DNA of 64,000 bases from CAYJLC01 sp044426355 (GTDB lineage: Bacteria; Bacillota; Clostridia; Oscillospirales; Butyricicoccaceae): NCBI GenBank assembly GCA_044426355.1, contig JAWXUO010000002.1, positions 3,132 to 67,131 of the forward strand, read 5' to 3'. Below are positions 1 to 9,085 of the stretch, in pieces; the stretch's first letter is position 1; each line of letters opens with the position of its first letter. A model generated the notes under the pieces. It saw only the letters and a list, made by a program, of their open reading frames with translations. It searched no databases and was not told the DNA's origin. A program made the translations under genes and the position numbers.

Positions 1-1
1 C

Positions 2-289
2 GCATATAATTATGCTGAAACTTATATAACTGTTGATATTTGTAAGCATGATGACTACTACAGAGTAGCAGTTTATAATGATGGCGAAAGCATTTCAGAC
101 GAAGATTTAAAAAAAATATGGCATAGTTTTTATCGTGCAGACAAAGCAAGAACAAGAAATAAAGATAAAAACTTCGGTTTAGGCTTGTATATAGTAAAAA
201 CGATAATTTCACAACACGACGGAAAAGTTGGAGCTTATAACACTGACGAGGGAGTATGCTTTTGGTTTGAACTAAAAACCGTATTGTAA
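2..289 (+). CDS. Sensor histidine kinase, C-terminal end (partial)
   Basis: The gene enters from the left edge; about 95 codons remain before the TAA at 287-289. The visible part is the ATP-binding domain of a two-component sensor kinase: a G1-like box (VYNDGESI), an F box (IWHSFYRADKAR) and a G2 box (FGLGLYIVKTII), followed by the usual final strands. The N-box, phospho-accepting histidine and sensor region lie outside the window, so the signal and the partner regulator are unknown. It is read in the same direction as the malic enzyme gene 53 bases downstream. Family assignment is firm, specific role is not. Confidence 0.88.
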   Translation, partial: AYNYAETYITVDICKHDDYYRVAVYNDGESISDEDLKKIWHSFYRADKARTRNKDKNFGLGLYIVKTIISQHDGKVGAYNTDEGVCFWFELKTVL

Positions 290-312
290 AAATTTTTGAT
301 TTATGGTAAAAT
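284..312 (+). promoter_or_regulatory. Candidate promoter for the malic enzyme gene
   Basis: TTGTAA at 284-289 and TAAAAT at 307-312 are separated by 17 bases, and the -10 box is preceded by TGG, an extended -10 feature. The -35 box overlaps the stop codon of the kinase gene. Read by eye. Confidence 0.4.
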
Positions 313-342
313 AATGTTACAAAACAAAAAAGGAGTATACAT

Positions 343-1518
343 ATGCAAGATAAAAAACAAATTGCACTAGACAAACACAAAGAGTGGAAAGGCAAACTTG
401 ATATAGTTTGTAAATGCCCTGTAGAAAATGCCGAGGATTTGTCTATAGCATATACACCAGGAGTTGCCGAGCCTTGTATAGAAATAGCAAAAGACGTAAA
501 TTTAAGCTACGAATACACTGGTCGTGGGAATACTGTTGCTGTTATATCAGACGGTACAGCAGTTTTGGGACTTGGGGATATTGGGGCAGAAGCTTCTATG
601 CCTGTTATGGAAGGTAAATGTGTTCTTTTCAAAGCTTTTGCAGATGTAAATGCAATTCCTCTTTGTATAAAATCAAAAGATGTAAACGAAATTGTACAAA
701 CTATAAAACTTTTAGAAGGTAGCTTTGGTGGAGTAAACTTAGAAGATATTGCAGCACCTCGTTGCTTTGAAATTGAAAAAGCACTGAAAGAGCAATGCGA
801 TATACCTATTTTTCATGATGACCAGCACGGAACGGCTATAATTGTGCTTTCAGCTGTTATAAATTCATTAAAATTGGTAGAAAAAAAGCTAGAAGATATA
901 AAAATTGTTATAAATGGTGATGGAGCAGCTGCAACAGCTATTACAAAACTACTTATAAAAGCGGGAGCTTTAAATATTATTGTAGTAAATATAGAAGGTG
1001 CGTTGCATAAAGATAGAACAGACCTTGACTCAGCACGTTTAGAACTTGCTAAGATAACGAATTTAGATATGCTAAAAGGTTCTCTTATAGATGTGATAGA
1101 TAAAGCAGATGTTTTTATTGGGGTTTCAGCTCCTGCGTGTTTAAAACCAGAAATGGTGTCAAAAATGGCAGAAAAATCTATAGTTTTTGCTATGGCAAAC
1201 CCAATTCCAGAAATTTTTCCAGAGGAAGCATTGTCTGCTGGAGCATATATTGTAGGTACTGGTCGCTCGGATTATCCAAACCAAATTAATAATGTATTAG
1301 CTTTTCCTGGTGTGTTTCGTGGTGCTTTAGATGTTTTAGCATCTGATATAAACGATGAAATGAAAATAGCAGCATCACATGCACTTGCAAATTTAGTTGC
1401 AGATGAAGATTTAAAGCCAGACTATGTTATACCGTATGCTTTTGATAAAAGGGTTGTACCTGCGATTTCGGAAGCTGTAAAAAAAGTTGCAATAGAAACT
1501 AAAGTTAACAGAAAATAA
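343..1518 (+). CDS. Malic enzyme, short NAD(P)-dependent type
   Basis: Oxidatively decarboxylates malate to pyruvate and CO2 with reduction of NAD(P), in the cytoplasm. The 391-residue length fits the short bacterial type that lacks the phosphotransacetylase-like extension. Visible motifs: YTPGVAEPC at 37-45, the block around GDIGAEASMPVMEGK (78-92) with the catalytic lysine region, metal ligands in EDIAAPR (134-140) and FHDDQHGT (157-164), and the dinucleotide fold start NGDGAAA (191-197). The start ATG has a strong AAGGAG site 8-9 bases upstream. It appears monocistronic, ending at a terminator. Cofactor preference (NAD or NADP) cannot be told from sequence alone. Confidence 0.95.
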   Translation: MQDKKQIALDKHKEWKGKLDIVCKCPVENAEDLSIAYTPGVAEPCIEIAKDVNLSYEYTGRGNTVAVISDGTAVLGLGDIGAEASMPVMEGKCVLFKAFADVNAIPLCIKSKDVNEIVQTIKLLEGSFGGVNLEDIAAPRCFEIEKALKEQCDIPIFHDDQHGTAIIVLSAVINSLKLVEKKLEDIKIVINGDGAAATAITKLLIKAGALNIIVVNIEGALHKDRTDLDSARLELAKITNLDMLKGSLIDVIDKADVFIGVSAPACLKPEMVSKMAEKSIVFAMANPIPEIFPEEALSAGAYIVGTGRSDYPNQINNVLAFPGVFRGALDVLASDINDEMKIAASHALANLVADEDLKPDYVIPYAFDKRVVPAISEAVKKVAIETKVNRK

Positions 1519-1523
1519 AAAAG

Positions 1524-1555
1524 AACGCTGGTGTAAAAACCAGCGTTTTCTTATA
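1524..1555. terminator. Bidirectional intrinsic terminator
   Basis: A 9-bp perfect stem (AACGCTGGT at 1524-1532 with ACCAGCGTT at 1539-1547) is followed by T-rich sequence on the plus strand and, read leftward, by an A-rich stretch giving a U-run on the minus strand. It lies between convergent genes and serves both. Confidence 0.85.
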
Positions 1556-1576
1556 TTAATTAAAAAGTTTAATATT

Positions 1577-2605
1577 TTATACAATTCCCATAAAGTATTC
1601 TACAGTAATTGCAACAATTACAACGAGAGCAGAAATTATAAAACCGTGTAACATAGGAGCTATACCAGATTTTTTCATTTCAGAAAAACTTGTATTAAGA
1701 CCTATCGCAGCAAGGGCACATACCATGAAAAACTTACTGATTTCTTTTAAGACAGTCGATACTGCAGTTGGAATTAAAGAAAGACTGTTTAGTGCAGAAA
1801 GCAATAAAAATCCTACAATGAACCAAGGGTATAAATGCATGATACTAACCTTTTTTTCGCTAAGGTCAGACGGCATATTTGCTTGTCTGCGTTTTAATTT
1901 TATATTTATATAAGCAAAAACTAAAACTGTAGGGATAATTGCAAGTGTACGAGTTAATTTTACCATAGTAGCAAAATCGCCAGCAGCTTCACTATAAGCA
2001 TATCCAGCAGCGACAACGCTAGAAGTGTCATTTACAGCAGTACCTGCCCAAAGACCATATGCCATATCGCTAAGACCAAGTTTGTGACCCATTATAGGGA
2101 AAAGTAAAATCATCGCCATATCAAAAAGGAATGTCGCAGACATCGCATAAGCAATATCTTTATCATCTGCATCAATAACAGGAGCGATAGCAGCAATTGC
2201 AGACCCACCACAGATACCAGTACCAGCAGAAATTAAATTTGAAAGTTTCCAGTCAAGGTCTAAAGCTTTACCGATAAAATATCCACCACCAAAACAAGTA
2301 AGTAGAGTGAAAAACATTACAGTAAGCGAAAGTTGACCAACTTTAACAATAGTTGTTATACTAAGAGATGAACCAAGTAAAATTATTGCTATTCGTAGAA
2401 TTTTTTTAGATGTAAATTTAAGACCAGGTTTTAAACTATCAGGACTCCAAAAATGATTTATGCCAATTCCGATGAAAAGAGCAATGATAGATGAGCCGAT
2501 TAGGTGGACAGGGATTATGATTTCGATAAAGCAAGCAAGCGTTGCTATAATAAAAGAAAGTACAACACCCGGTGCACAAGATTTGATTTGATTTGTAGTT
2601 TTCAT
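1577..2605 (-). CDS. YeiH/UPF0324 family putative sulfate exporter
   Basis: A polytopic inner-membrane protein of 342 residues with about ten hydrophobic segments. It carries the family hallmarks GTGICGGSAIAA (128-139) and WAGTAVNDTSSVVAA (186-200). The family is annotated as putative sulfate/sulfonate exporters, but transport specificity is rarely tested. The ATG at 2605 has GAGG four bases away (GAGGTAATC-ATG). It is the last gene of a leftward operon, 13 bases after the aldo/keto reductase. No signal in the sequence ties it to a substrate. Confidence 0.88.
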   Translation of the reverse strand: MKTTNQIKSCAPGVVLSFIIATLACFIEIIIPVHLIGSSIIALFIGIGINHFWSPDSLKPGLKFTSKKILRIAIILLGSSLSITTIVKVGQLSLTVMFFTLLTCFGGGYFIGKALDLDWKLSNLISAGTGICGGSAIAAIAPVIDADDKDIAYAMSATFLFDMAMILLFPIMGHKLGLSDMAYGLWAGTAVNDTSSVVAAGYAYSEAAGDFATMVKLTRTLAIIPTVLVFAYINIKLKRRQANMPSDLSEKKVSIMHLYPWFIVGFLLLSALNSLSLIPTAVSTVLKEISKFFMVCALAAIGLNTSFSEMKKSGIAPMLHGFIISALVVIVAITVEYFMGIV

Positions 2606-2618
2606 GATTACCTCTTTG

Positions 2619-3812
2619 CTATTTTAGTGTTAGTTTTGTTATTTTGCTCATACAATAAGTAGGGATAGGTTTTTCTATCTGCTTACCTACAAGTTTTAGT
2701 TTTTCTCGAATATCAATGCCTTGTGGGCATTCTTTTTCGCATTTTCCACAGTTAATACAGTTTTTTGTCCAAGATGGCTTTCCGTCTTTTGCATTTTCGC
2801 AAACGGATTTTAAATAAATAAATTCGTTTAAGCGAGAGGGGAACATATTTTTTGTATTAAGAGCTGTAAATGCAGATGGAATATCAATTCCAGCAGGGCA
2901 TGGTAAACAATATTTGCACCCTGTGCAACGAACAACCATGAGTTTATTAAAAGTATCAGAAACATTTGTTAAAATTTCTTCTTCCTTTTTGGTTAAACTG
3001 TTTGGCAAAGTATTTTTGGCAGTTTCTACGTTTTCTAAAACATCACTTAAATTACTCATTCCAGAAAGAACCATAGTAATTGCTTCGTGGTTTAGAACAA
3101 AACTTAAAGCCCAGTTTGCAGGAGTGCGTTTAACATCGGCAGTATCATATATTTTTTGTACTTCTTTAGGTATTTTAGAAACTAAAGAACCCCCACGCAA
3201 AGGTTCCATTATAAAAACAGAAATCCCTTTTGATTTAGCATATTCAATTCCTTTTATGCCAGCTTGAAAATTTACGTCTAGTATATTAAACTGCACTTGG
3301 CAAAAATCCCAGTCATAGCTATCTATAATCTCAATGAAATTTTCAAAATTATCGTGAAAAGAAAACCCCATGTAACGAATTTTTTTTTCACGTTTTAAAC
3401 TATTCATAAAATCTATTACACCAAGATTTAGCATTTTTTTATACACTTTTAATGATAATGTGTGAAGTAGATAAAAATCTATTACATCGACATTTAGTTT
3501 TTTTTGTTGCGAGTTGAAAATTTCTTCAAATTGAGAAGTTTTATTAACAATTGGCGTAGGCATTTTTGTAGCAATATTCACTTTTTTGCGATATTCTGTT
3601 GATAAAATATGCTTTCCTAAAAAACTTTCGCTATCACTATAGTGATAAAACCATGCAGTATCTAAATAGTTTACTCCACTATCTATAGCTTTAAATATCA
3701 TTTCTTTTGCAAGGTCTACATCTATTTTACCAAAATTTGTAGGAAAACGCATACAGCCATAACCAAGAGCCGATATTTCTTCGCCTGTTTTGTCTAGTTT
3801 TCGATATTGCAT
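2619..3812 (-). CDS. Aldo/keto reductase with C-terminal 4Fe-4S dicluster domain
   Basis: A 397-residue fusion of an aldo/keto reductase barrel (about 1-280) and a ferredoxin-like tail. The reductase tetrad is recognisable: Asp51, Tyr56, Lys83 and His117. The tail has CxxCxxCxxC starting at Cys296 (296, 299, 302, 305) and a second cluster at Cys352, 355, 358, 362, each followed by P-x-G-I-D-I. This architecture is common in anaerobic clostridia and bacteroidetes and is thought to couple a carbonyl reduction to iron-sulfur electron flow; the substrate is unknown. Its ATG directly follows the TAA of the upstream gene, so the two are translationally linked. Confidence 0.92.
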   Translation of the reverse strand: MQYRKLDKTGEEISALGYGCMRFPTNFGKIDVDLAKEMIFKAIDSGVNYLDTAWFYHYSDSESFLGKHILSTEYRKKVNIATKMPTPIVNKTSQFEEIFNSQQKKLNVDVIDFYLLHTLSLKVYKKMLNLGVIDFMNSLKREKKIRYMGFSFHDNFENFIEIIDSYDWDFCQVQFNILDVNFQAGIKGIEYAKSKGISVFIMEPLRGGSLVSKIPKEVQKIYDTADVKRTPANWALSFVLNHEAITMVLSGMSNLSDVLENVETAKNTLPNSLTKKEEEILTNVSDTFNKLMVVRCTGCKYCLPCPAGIDIPSAFTALNTKNMFPSRLNEFIYLKSVCENAKDGKPSWTKNCINCGKCEKECPQGIDIREKLKLVGKQIEKPIPTYCMSKITKLTLK

Positions 3813-4337
3813 TTATATACCTCGACCGATTTCTTTTAGTTTTTTTACACGTGTTTTATAATCTGGTAGATATTTTTCTACAACTTTATAAAATTTTGCA
3901 CTATGATTTTTTTCGATAATATGTGCTAGCTCATGTACCACGATATAGTCTATTAAAGAATCAGGCAAAAGCATTATTTTATATGAAAAACACAAGCTGT
4001 TTTTATAGCTACAGCTACCCCAGCGAGTATTTGCAGAAGTTATTTTTACGCCAGTAGATGAAACACCCATTATTTTTTCAAAATGAGCTACTTTTTCTGG
4101 AATTAAACTTCGAGCTTTTATTTTTAAAATAGCAATTTCTTCAGGACTAAGCGTTGGACGGCTTTTTATTGCAGAAATTTGGTTTAAAATCCAATCGTTA
4201 TGTTTGTCTACAAAAGACTGAATATGCTTTTCACTAGTTTTTTTTGGAGCTTTCACAATAACTTCAAGATTTTTTGATACACTAAGTGTAAGAGTCTTTC
4301 TGTTACTAAAAATAATCGTATAATTCAATTTTTCCAA
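3813..4337 (-). CDS. YgjP-like (DUF45) M48-type metallopeptidase
   Basis: A zinc metalloprotease-like protein of about 174 residues. It has the HELAH zinc-binding motif and a third ligand in NHSAKF just after it, preceded by RWGSC, the usual signature of the YgjP/DUF45 (WLM-like) group. The cellular substrate is unknown. I chose the TTG start at 4337 because GAGG lies six bases upstream of it; an in-frame ATG at 4355 has no recognisable ribosome binding site and would add six residues. The stop codon abuts the ATG of the aldo/keto reductase. First gene of the leftward three-gene operon. Confidence 0.82.
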   Translation of the reverse strand: MEKLNYTIIFSNRKTLTLSVSKNLEVIVKAPKKTSEKHIQSFVDKHNDWILNQISAIKSRPTLSPEEIAILKIKARSLIPEKVAHFEKIMGVSSTGVKITSANTRWGSCSYKNSLCFSYKIMLLPDSLIDYIVVHELAHIIEKNHSAKFYKVVEKYLPDYKTRVKKLKEIGRGI

Positions 4338-4431
4338 AGCACACCTCAAATACATTATTTACATATGATACCACATAATAAAATAAAATTCAATAGCTAA
4401 GTTTTATGAATATAAATACAAGAAAAAAATC

Positions 4432-4460
4432 TTGAAATGGTTTGTTTTTTATGGTATTAT
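4432..4460 (+). promoter_or_regulatory. Promoter for radC
   Basis: TTGAAA at 4432-4437 and TATTAT at 4455-4460 with a 17-base spacer. The predicted transcription start near 4467 lies downstream of an in-frame ATG at 4451, which rules that codon out as the radC start. Confidence 0.6.
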
Positions 4461-4498
4461 TAATTAAGTGTAAAAGGAAGTGTGGTGAGGATATGTCG

Positions 4499-5161
4499 AT
4501 GCATAGTGGTCACAGAGATCGTGTTAAACAAAAGGTTTTAGAAAATGGCTTTCAAGGAATGCACCACCATGAAATTTTAGAATTTTTGCTTTTTTATTCT
4601 GTGCCAAGAAGTGATACAAATCCACTTGCTCATGCTTTGATAGAGCATTTTGGAGGACTAGAATATGTTTTTGAGGCAACTGTCGAGGAGTTGACAGAAG
4701 TAAAAGGCATTGGCGAACACACAGCAATTTTAATTCACTCTATTCCACTGTTTGCAAGGGAATACGCAACGGCTAGTTCAAAGATTAAAAAAATTCAATC
4801 GACAACTGATGCTACAAGCTTTTTAATCCCTAAATTTATAGGAAGAACGGAAGAAACATTTATATTAGTTACTTTAGATAATAAATCTAAAATAACTCGA
4901 GATATTATTATCTCAAGAGGAACTGTAAATCAAATAAGTGTGCATATTAGAAAAATTATAGAAATGAGCTTAAAATATAAAGCTTCTCGTGTAATAATTG
5001 CACATAACCACCCTCATGGGTCGGCTACACCTTCGCTTACAGATATAGAAACTACAAGAAAAATTAAAACAGCACTTGAACAAGTAGGAATAACTTTGTT
5101 TGACCATATTATAGTCGTGGGCGAAGAATTTTTATCAATGGCTGAAGAACAAATGCTATAA
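4499..5161 (+). CDS. radC: RadC family JAB/MPN-domain protein
   Basis: RadC-family protein (UPF0758) of about 220 residues: an N-terminal helix-hairpin-helix region (LTEVKGIGEHTA) and a C-terminal JAMM/MPN metalloprotease-like domain with HNHPHGSATPSLTD near the end. The family was once linked to DNA repair in E. coli, but that link was withdrawn and the function is unsettled. The ATG at 4499 has GTGAGG eight bases upstream; ATG 4493 is too close to that site, and reading starts further upstream lie before the predicted transcription start. The lipoprotein gene follows 20 bases downstream. Confidence 0.88.
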   Translation: MHSGHRDRVKQKVLENGFQGMHHHEILEFLLFYSVPRSDTNPLAHALIEHFGGLEYVFEATVEELTEVKGIGEHTAILIHSIPLFAREYATASSKIKKIQSTTDATSFLIPKFIGRTEETFILVTLDNKSKITRDIIISRGTVNQISVHIRKIIEMSLKYKASRVIIAHNHPHGSATPSLTDIETTRKIKTALEQVGITLFDHIIVVGEEFLSMAEEQML

Positions 5162-5181
5162 GAGATTAAAAGGAGAATTTA

Positions 5182-5598
5182 GTGCTAATGAAAAAAATAG
5201 CTATGATTATGATAATTGCTTTATTAACAAATATTACAGGTTGTACTGAAGAACAAAAAGTTTTCGACTATGATTTAACAGAGGCTAGTGCAACCATTGT
5301 TTTTTCACAAGTGTATGATATGTTAGTTAATCCTGATTTTTACGAAGATAAAACTTTTAAAATCGAAGGGGAGTGTCAATTTTTTGACCACCCAATAACA
5401 GGAGAAAGACTATATTTTGTTGTTGTAATGGACGCTTTAGGGTGTTGCCCACAAGGTATAGAAGTTATGTTTAATGATGGAATACAAGCACCAGAAAAAT
5501 TTTGCAACGTAATTATTGAAGGAACAGGTGCAACAGATGTTGAATTTGATTACACATATTTATTTATTGATGTAGAAGATTTACAGGTAACAGCTTAA
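5182..5598 (+). CDS. Small secreted lipoprotein of unknown function
   Basis: A 138-residue protein with a basic N-terminus, a hydrophobic stretch and a lipobox ending at Cys21 (ITGC), so it is probably exported and lipid-anchored at the outer face of the membrane. The mature part is acidic, holds a paired cysteine (GCCPQG) and looks like a small beta-rich domain. I do not recognise the family with confidence; it recalls C-terminal domains of TIGR03943-type proteins, which is only an impression. GTG at 5182 is chosen because AGGAG is six bases upstream; ATG 5188 would be 12 bases away. Follows radC, probably co-transcribed, and ends at a terminator. Confidence 0.78.
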   Translation: MLMKKIAMIMIIALLTNITGCTEEQKVFDYDLTEASATIVFSQVYDMLVNPDFYEDKTFKIEGECQFFDHPITGERLYFVVVMDALGCCPQGIEVMFNDGIQAPEKFCNVIIEGTGATDVEFDYTYLFIDVEDLQVTA

Positions 5599-5605
5599 TA
5601 AAAAA

Positions 5606-5645
5606 AGCCTAAAACGTGCAAAACGCTTTAGGCTAAAATTTTGTT
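5606..5645. terminator. Bidirectional terminator between convergent genes
   Basis: AGCCTAAA at 5606-5613 pairs with TTTAGGCT at 5627-5634, extended inward by a CG/CG pair after one mismatch. A and T tracts flank it on both sides. Confidence 0.75.
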
Positions 5646-7027
5646 TAATTATCGGTATTTTCTAAATTTGCTTTTTTAGATGCTTCTATTTTTACACAAT
5701 GAGCATATGACAGAAGAATTATAACTGCTGAAACGATGATAAAATTTAAAGCTTTTATATTAAAAAATCCACCAGTGCCAGATGTATTTATGATAGAACC
5801 TGCGAAAATTATAAGCGAACCTATAGTTGCAAGAATCGGGAATACACAGCCTTTAAAAATTCCAACAATTACACCTTTTTTGTGTAGTTTTAAAACTGCT
5901 ACATAAAGAGCAATGTAGAAAACATAAGTTACAACGATAGCTATTTCGGAAACATCTGAACCTGTAAGTAAGTCAAATTTCATTACGAAATAATGTGCAA
6001 CATACCAGCACATAGAAATTAAAAATGAAGCGATTGCCGAATATACAGGAATATCTAAAGTTTCATCTACTTCGTTTATTTTGGGGAATTTTGGAAAAAA
6101 TCCACGTTCTGCAAGCGAATAAGGTAGACGAATTAGCCCAATAATCAAACCATTTACAGCACCTATCACTGAGATTATAACAAAAACTAAGATTAGTTTT
6201 GCTCCTAAATCTCCAAAAATTATAGTAGAAGCTTGAGCTACGTGGTCATCTCCTAAAGCTATAATTTGGTCAGGACCTATTATTGCAGAAATACCGATTA
6301 GATAAAGAGAATATATCACTAAAATGAAAATTGGTGATATAACTAAAGCTGTAGGTAGTGCTTTTTTAGAATTTTTTACCTCGTGTGCTATTGATGTTGC
6401 AACTATCCAGCCATCAAAAGAAAACGAAATAGGAACTATAGCAGAGATAAAACCGAATTTTGAAACATTAGCTACTGTAGGTTCAAGCGTAATGTTTGAA
6501 GTATCACCAAAACATAAACCAGCAAATGCAATTAATATTAGTGGAATTATTTTAATTATAGTTGCAGAAATTTGCAGGTAGTTACCAAGTTTTTTGCTAT
6601 AAATATTCAGTAAATAAAGGAAAATTACAATTACTACGCCTATCGCACATTGCAATTCTAAAGTGTTGTTTACTCCAAAAAGCATTAGTAAATAAATTCC
6701 AGAAACCCAAGAAATTATTACTACGAGCGTTGGGTAGTATACCAAAGTATGAAAAAAACCAAAAGAGCCTGCAAAAGCATTAGACCAAGTTTCTTCCATA
6801 TAAGTTATAATACCACCAGGTTTATCTGTTAAAAAAGCTAGTTGAGCGATAGATAAACTACCAAAAACGATACTAATAGCAGCTATCGTAAAAACGAAAA
6901 CGCCGAGCCACACGCTACCACCAGTAAAACGTAAAATATCATCTGCTTTAAAGAAAATGCCAGAACCGATTACAATACCTATAATCATGGAAATTGCTGT
7001 GAATAAGTTGTATTCTTGTTTTTTCAT
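5645..7027 (-). CDS. APC-family amino acid permease
   Basis: A 460-residue, roughly 12-segment membrane transporter of the amino acid-polyamine-organocation superfamily. It opens with the diagnostic first helix (IIGIVIGSGIFFKADDI), and the pattern is closest to SteT/LAT-type exchangers, so amino acid exchange or uptake is likely; the substrate is not readable. The start ATG at 7027 is set by GAGGAG eight bases upstream; the reading frame stays open further but without a binding site. Upstream of it lies a short repeat shared with the 9135 transporter gene. Transcribed away from the Lrp regulator, which could control it; that is inference. Confidence 0.9.
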   Translation of the reverse strand: MKKQEYNLFTAISMIIGIVIGSGIFFKADDILRFTGGSVWLGVFVFTIAAISIVFGSLSIAQLAFLTDKPGGIITYMEETWSNAFAGSFGFFHTLVYYPTLVVIISWVSGIYLLMLFGVNNTLELQCAIGVVIVIFLYLLNIYSKKLGNYLQISATIIKIIPLILIAFAGLCFGDTSNITLEPTVANVSKFGFISAIVPISFSFDGWIVATSIAHEVKNSKKALPTALVISPIFILVIYSLYLIGISAIIGPDQIIALGDDHVAQASTIIFGDLGAKLILVFVIISVIGAVNGLIIGLIRLPYSLAERGFFPKFPKINEVDETLDIPVYSAIASFLISMCWYVAHYFVMKFDLLTGSDVSEIAIVVTYVFYIALYVAVLKLHKKGVIVGIFKGCVFPILATIGSLIIFAGSIINTSGTGGFFNIKALNFIIVSAVIILLSYAHCVKIEASKKANLENTDN

Positions 7028-7065
7028 ATGTATTCTCCTCGTTATGTTTAAATTTGAATATAAAT

Positions 7066-7102
7066 TAAGGCAACGCATCACAACTAACGGCTCACGCCTT
7101 AA
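7066..7102 (+). repeat. Short dispersed repeat, copy A
   Basis: Shares AAGGCAA, then TCACAACTAACGGCT, then AC, CC and TA at matching spacing with copy B at 9086-9122. Its ends form a 6-bp inverted repeat (TAAGGC with GCCTTA). It lies 38 bases upstream of the permease start on the opposite strand to that gene. Confidence 0.6.
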
Positions 7103-7267
7103 TAGTCAACTTTTTTTGCAAATTTTCCGTTACTTTGCATAAAAATCACTTATAAGACGAAAGTATTACTGCATAATTTTCGCATAAATTAACGAAAAAT
7201 TTAACTATTATAGTTATGATGTGTTACTTTAAGTATAACAAATATTTTAAGCAATTACAATAAATAG

Positions 7268-7296
7268 TTGAAAAAAAATATAAAATAGTTTATAAT
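7268..7296 (+). promoter_or_regulatory. Promoter for the Lrp-aminotransferase operon
   Basis: TTGAAA at 7268-7273 and a perfect TATAAT at 7291-7296, spacer 17 bases. Leader of about 48 bases to the ATG at 7351. Confidence 0.7.
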
Positions 7297-7350
7297 ATAA
7301 TAAATATGACTGATTTTTAATATATAATATATAGAAAAAGGAGATTTTTA

Positions 7351-7827
7351 ATGGATAAAATTTTAAAGTTGCTTAAAAAAAATGCTAGAATGTCAGTAGA
7401 AGACATGGCATTAGCTACATCTATGAGTATAGAGGAAGTGACGCAAACTATAAAAAAACTAGAGCAAGAAAAAGTTATTTTAGGTTATTACCCAGTTTTA
7501 AATTTGAATGTGATAGACGAACCTAACGTTACAGCTTTAGTTGAGATAAAATTTAGCTTAAACGATAAAATAGGATTTCAAGAATTATCAAATACTATAG
7601 CTAATATGGACGAAGTAGACAGCGTACATTTAGTTTCTGGTGGCTATGATTTATGTATAGTTATGCGTGGTAAAGATATTCAAGAGATAGCTTTTTTTGT
7701 TAATGAAAAACTATCATCTATGGAATGTGTGCTTTCTACAAATACACATTTTGTGCTAAAAACTTTTAAAGAGCATGGGTATCACACAGCAGACAGAAAG
7801 ACTGATAAACGGGAGGTTATGTTATAA
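7351..7827 (+). CDS. Lrp/AsnC family transcriptional regulator
   Basis: A 158-residue regulator with an N-terminal helix-turn-helix (about 1-50, including VEDMALATSMSIEEV) and a C-terminal RAM/AsnC ligand-binding domain (about 65-145). Such proteins bind DNA as dimers to octamers and sense amino acids. Its stop overlaps the start of the aminotransferase gene by one base (TAATG), so the two are co-translated. The pairing resembles B. subtilis alaR-alaT (yugG-yugH), where the regulator controls an alanine transaminase; by analogy this one may control its own operon and perhaps the divergent permease. Strong AAAGGAG site before the ATG. Confidence 0.92.
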   Translation: MDKILKLLKKNARMSVEDMALATSMSIEEVTQTIKKLEQEKVILGYYPVLNLNVIDEPNVTALVEIKFSLNDKIGFQELSNTIANMDEVDSVHLVSGGYDLCIVMRGKDIQEIAFFVNEKLSSMECVLSTNTHFVLKTFKEHGYHTADRKTDKREVML

Positions 7828-8999
7828 TGTTAGATTATAACTCACTATATTCAGATAGAAATAAGGCGATGAAACCCTCAGGTATAAGAAAATTTTTCGA
7901 TATAGTTGCAACTATGGAAGGGGCAATATCTTTAGGTGTTGGCGAACCAGACTTTGAAACACCGTGGCAAGCTCGCCGTTCTGCTGTAAAATCTATCGAA
8001 AATGGATACACTTTTTATACTTCTAATGCAGGTCTTCTTGATTTAAGAAACGAGATTTCTAGATTTATAAATGACAATTACAATGTAAATTATAACCCAC
8101 AAGATGAAATTTTAATAACAGTTGGTGGTTCAGAGGCTATAGATAATGCTTTGCGTAGCTTTATAAACGAAGGCGACGAAGTTTTAATTCCTGAACCGTC
8201 TTTTGTGTGCTACACACCATTAACTATTTCAGCAGGTGGCGTACCAGTTGTAATTCAAACAAAAGTTTGTGATGAATTTCGCCTGACTGCAAAGGATTTG
8301 AAAGAAGCTATTACAGAAAAAACTAAAATTTTGATATTGCCATATCCATCAAACCCGACAGGAGCTATAATGGAGAGGGAACATCTTGAAGAAATAGCAG
8401 AAGTTTTGAGAGATACTAATATTATAGTAATTTCGGACGAAATTTATGCCGATTTGAATTATTATAGTAAGCACGTTTGTTTTTCAGAGCTTGAGGGAAT
8501 GCGAGAACGCACGATAGTTATATCTGGATTTTCTAAATCTTTTGCAATGACAGGTTGGCGACTTGGATATGCACTCGCTCCAAAAGAGCTTTTATCACCA
8601 ATTTTAAAAATGCACCAGTTTGGCATTATGAGTGCACCTACAGCAAGTCAATTTGCAGGAATTACAGCACTTACTAGTTGCACGGACTATATAGAAGAAA
8701 TGAAAAGTGAATATAATTTGCGACGAACGTATCTTTTAAACCAATTTAAAAGACTGGGTTTACCTTGTTTTGAAGCAAAAGGAGCATTTTATTTGTTTCC
8801 ATCAATTAAGCACACAGGACTTTCTTCGGAAGAATTTTGCGAAAAATTGTTATATTCTAAAAAATTAGCAATAGTTCCTGGTAATGCTTTTGGCGAATGT
8901 GGGGAAGGCTTTGTGCGTATTTCATATTCATATTCATTCGAGCATTTGCAAGAAGCAATTGTAAGACTAGAAGAATTTTTAAAAGAGTTAAGTGAATAG
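7827..8999 (+). CDS. Class I/II PLP-dependent aminotransferase
   Basis: A 390-residue fold-type I aminotransferase. Visible: PYPSNPTGA at 172-180, SDEIYADL at 203-210 (Asp for the PLP ring nitrogen, Tyr for its hydroxyl), the Schiff-base lysine in SGFSKSFAMTGWR (Lys237) and a C-terminal arginine for the substrate carboxylate (VRISYS). It resembles the AlaT/PatA group. Alanine or aromatic/aspartate transamination is possible; neighbour context (Lrp regulator directly upstream with overlapping stop and start) favours an AlaT-like role. GGGAGG lies 10 bases before the ATG. Confidence 0.92.
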   Translation: MLDYNSLYSDRNKAMKPSGIRKFFDIVATMEGAISLGVGEPDFETPWQARRSAVKSIENGYTFYTSNAGLLDLRNEISRFINDNYNVNYNPQDEILITVGGSEAIDNALRSFINEGDEVLIPEPSFVCYTPLTISAGGVPVVIQTKVCDEFRLTAKDLKEAITEKTKILILPYPSNPTGAIMEREHLEEIAEVLRDTNIIVISDEIYADLNYYSKHVCFSELEGMRERTIVISGFSKSFAMTGWRLGYALAPKELLSPILKMHQFGIMSAPTASQFAGITALTSCTDYIEEMKSEYNLRRTYLLNQFKRLGLPCFEAKGAFYLFPSIKHTGLSSEEFCEKLLYSKKLAIVPGNAFGECGEGFVRISYSYSFEHLQEAIVRLEEFLKELSE

Positions 9000-9007
9000 A
9001 ATTTATT

Positions 9008-9045
9008 TAGGGCGAAGAAAAATTTTTTCGTCCTAATTTTTATTA
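9008..9045 (+). terminator. Terminator of the Lrp-aminotransferase operon
   Basis: TAGGGCGAA at 9008-9016 pairs with TTCGTCCTA at 9027-9035 (one G-U pair), followed by ATTTTTATT. Confidence 0.75.
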
Positions 9046-9085
9046 ATTCTATGGTTTGAATTTGTTTTTTGTGGCAAAATAAATA

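Larger units (their letters stand above)
7028..7350. other. Divergent intergenic region (323 bases)
   Basis: It holds one copy of a short repeat (7066-7102) close to the permease start, and a consensus promoter for the Lrp gene at the right end. Between them is AT-rich sequence with several TTTCGT/ACGAAA-like words around 7155-7200 that could be regulator sites, but I see no clear operator and no convincing leftward promoter. Confidence 0.6.
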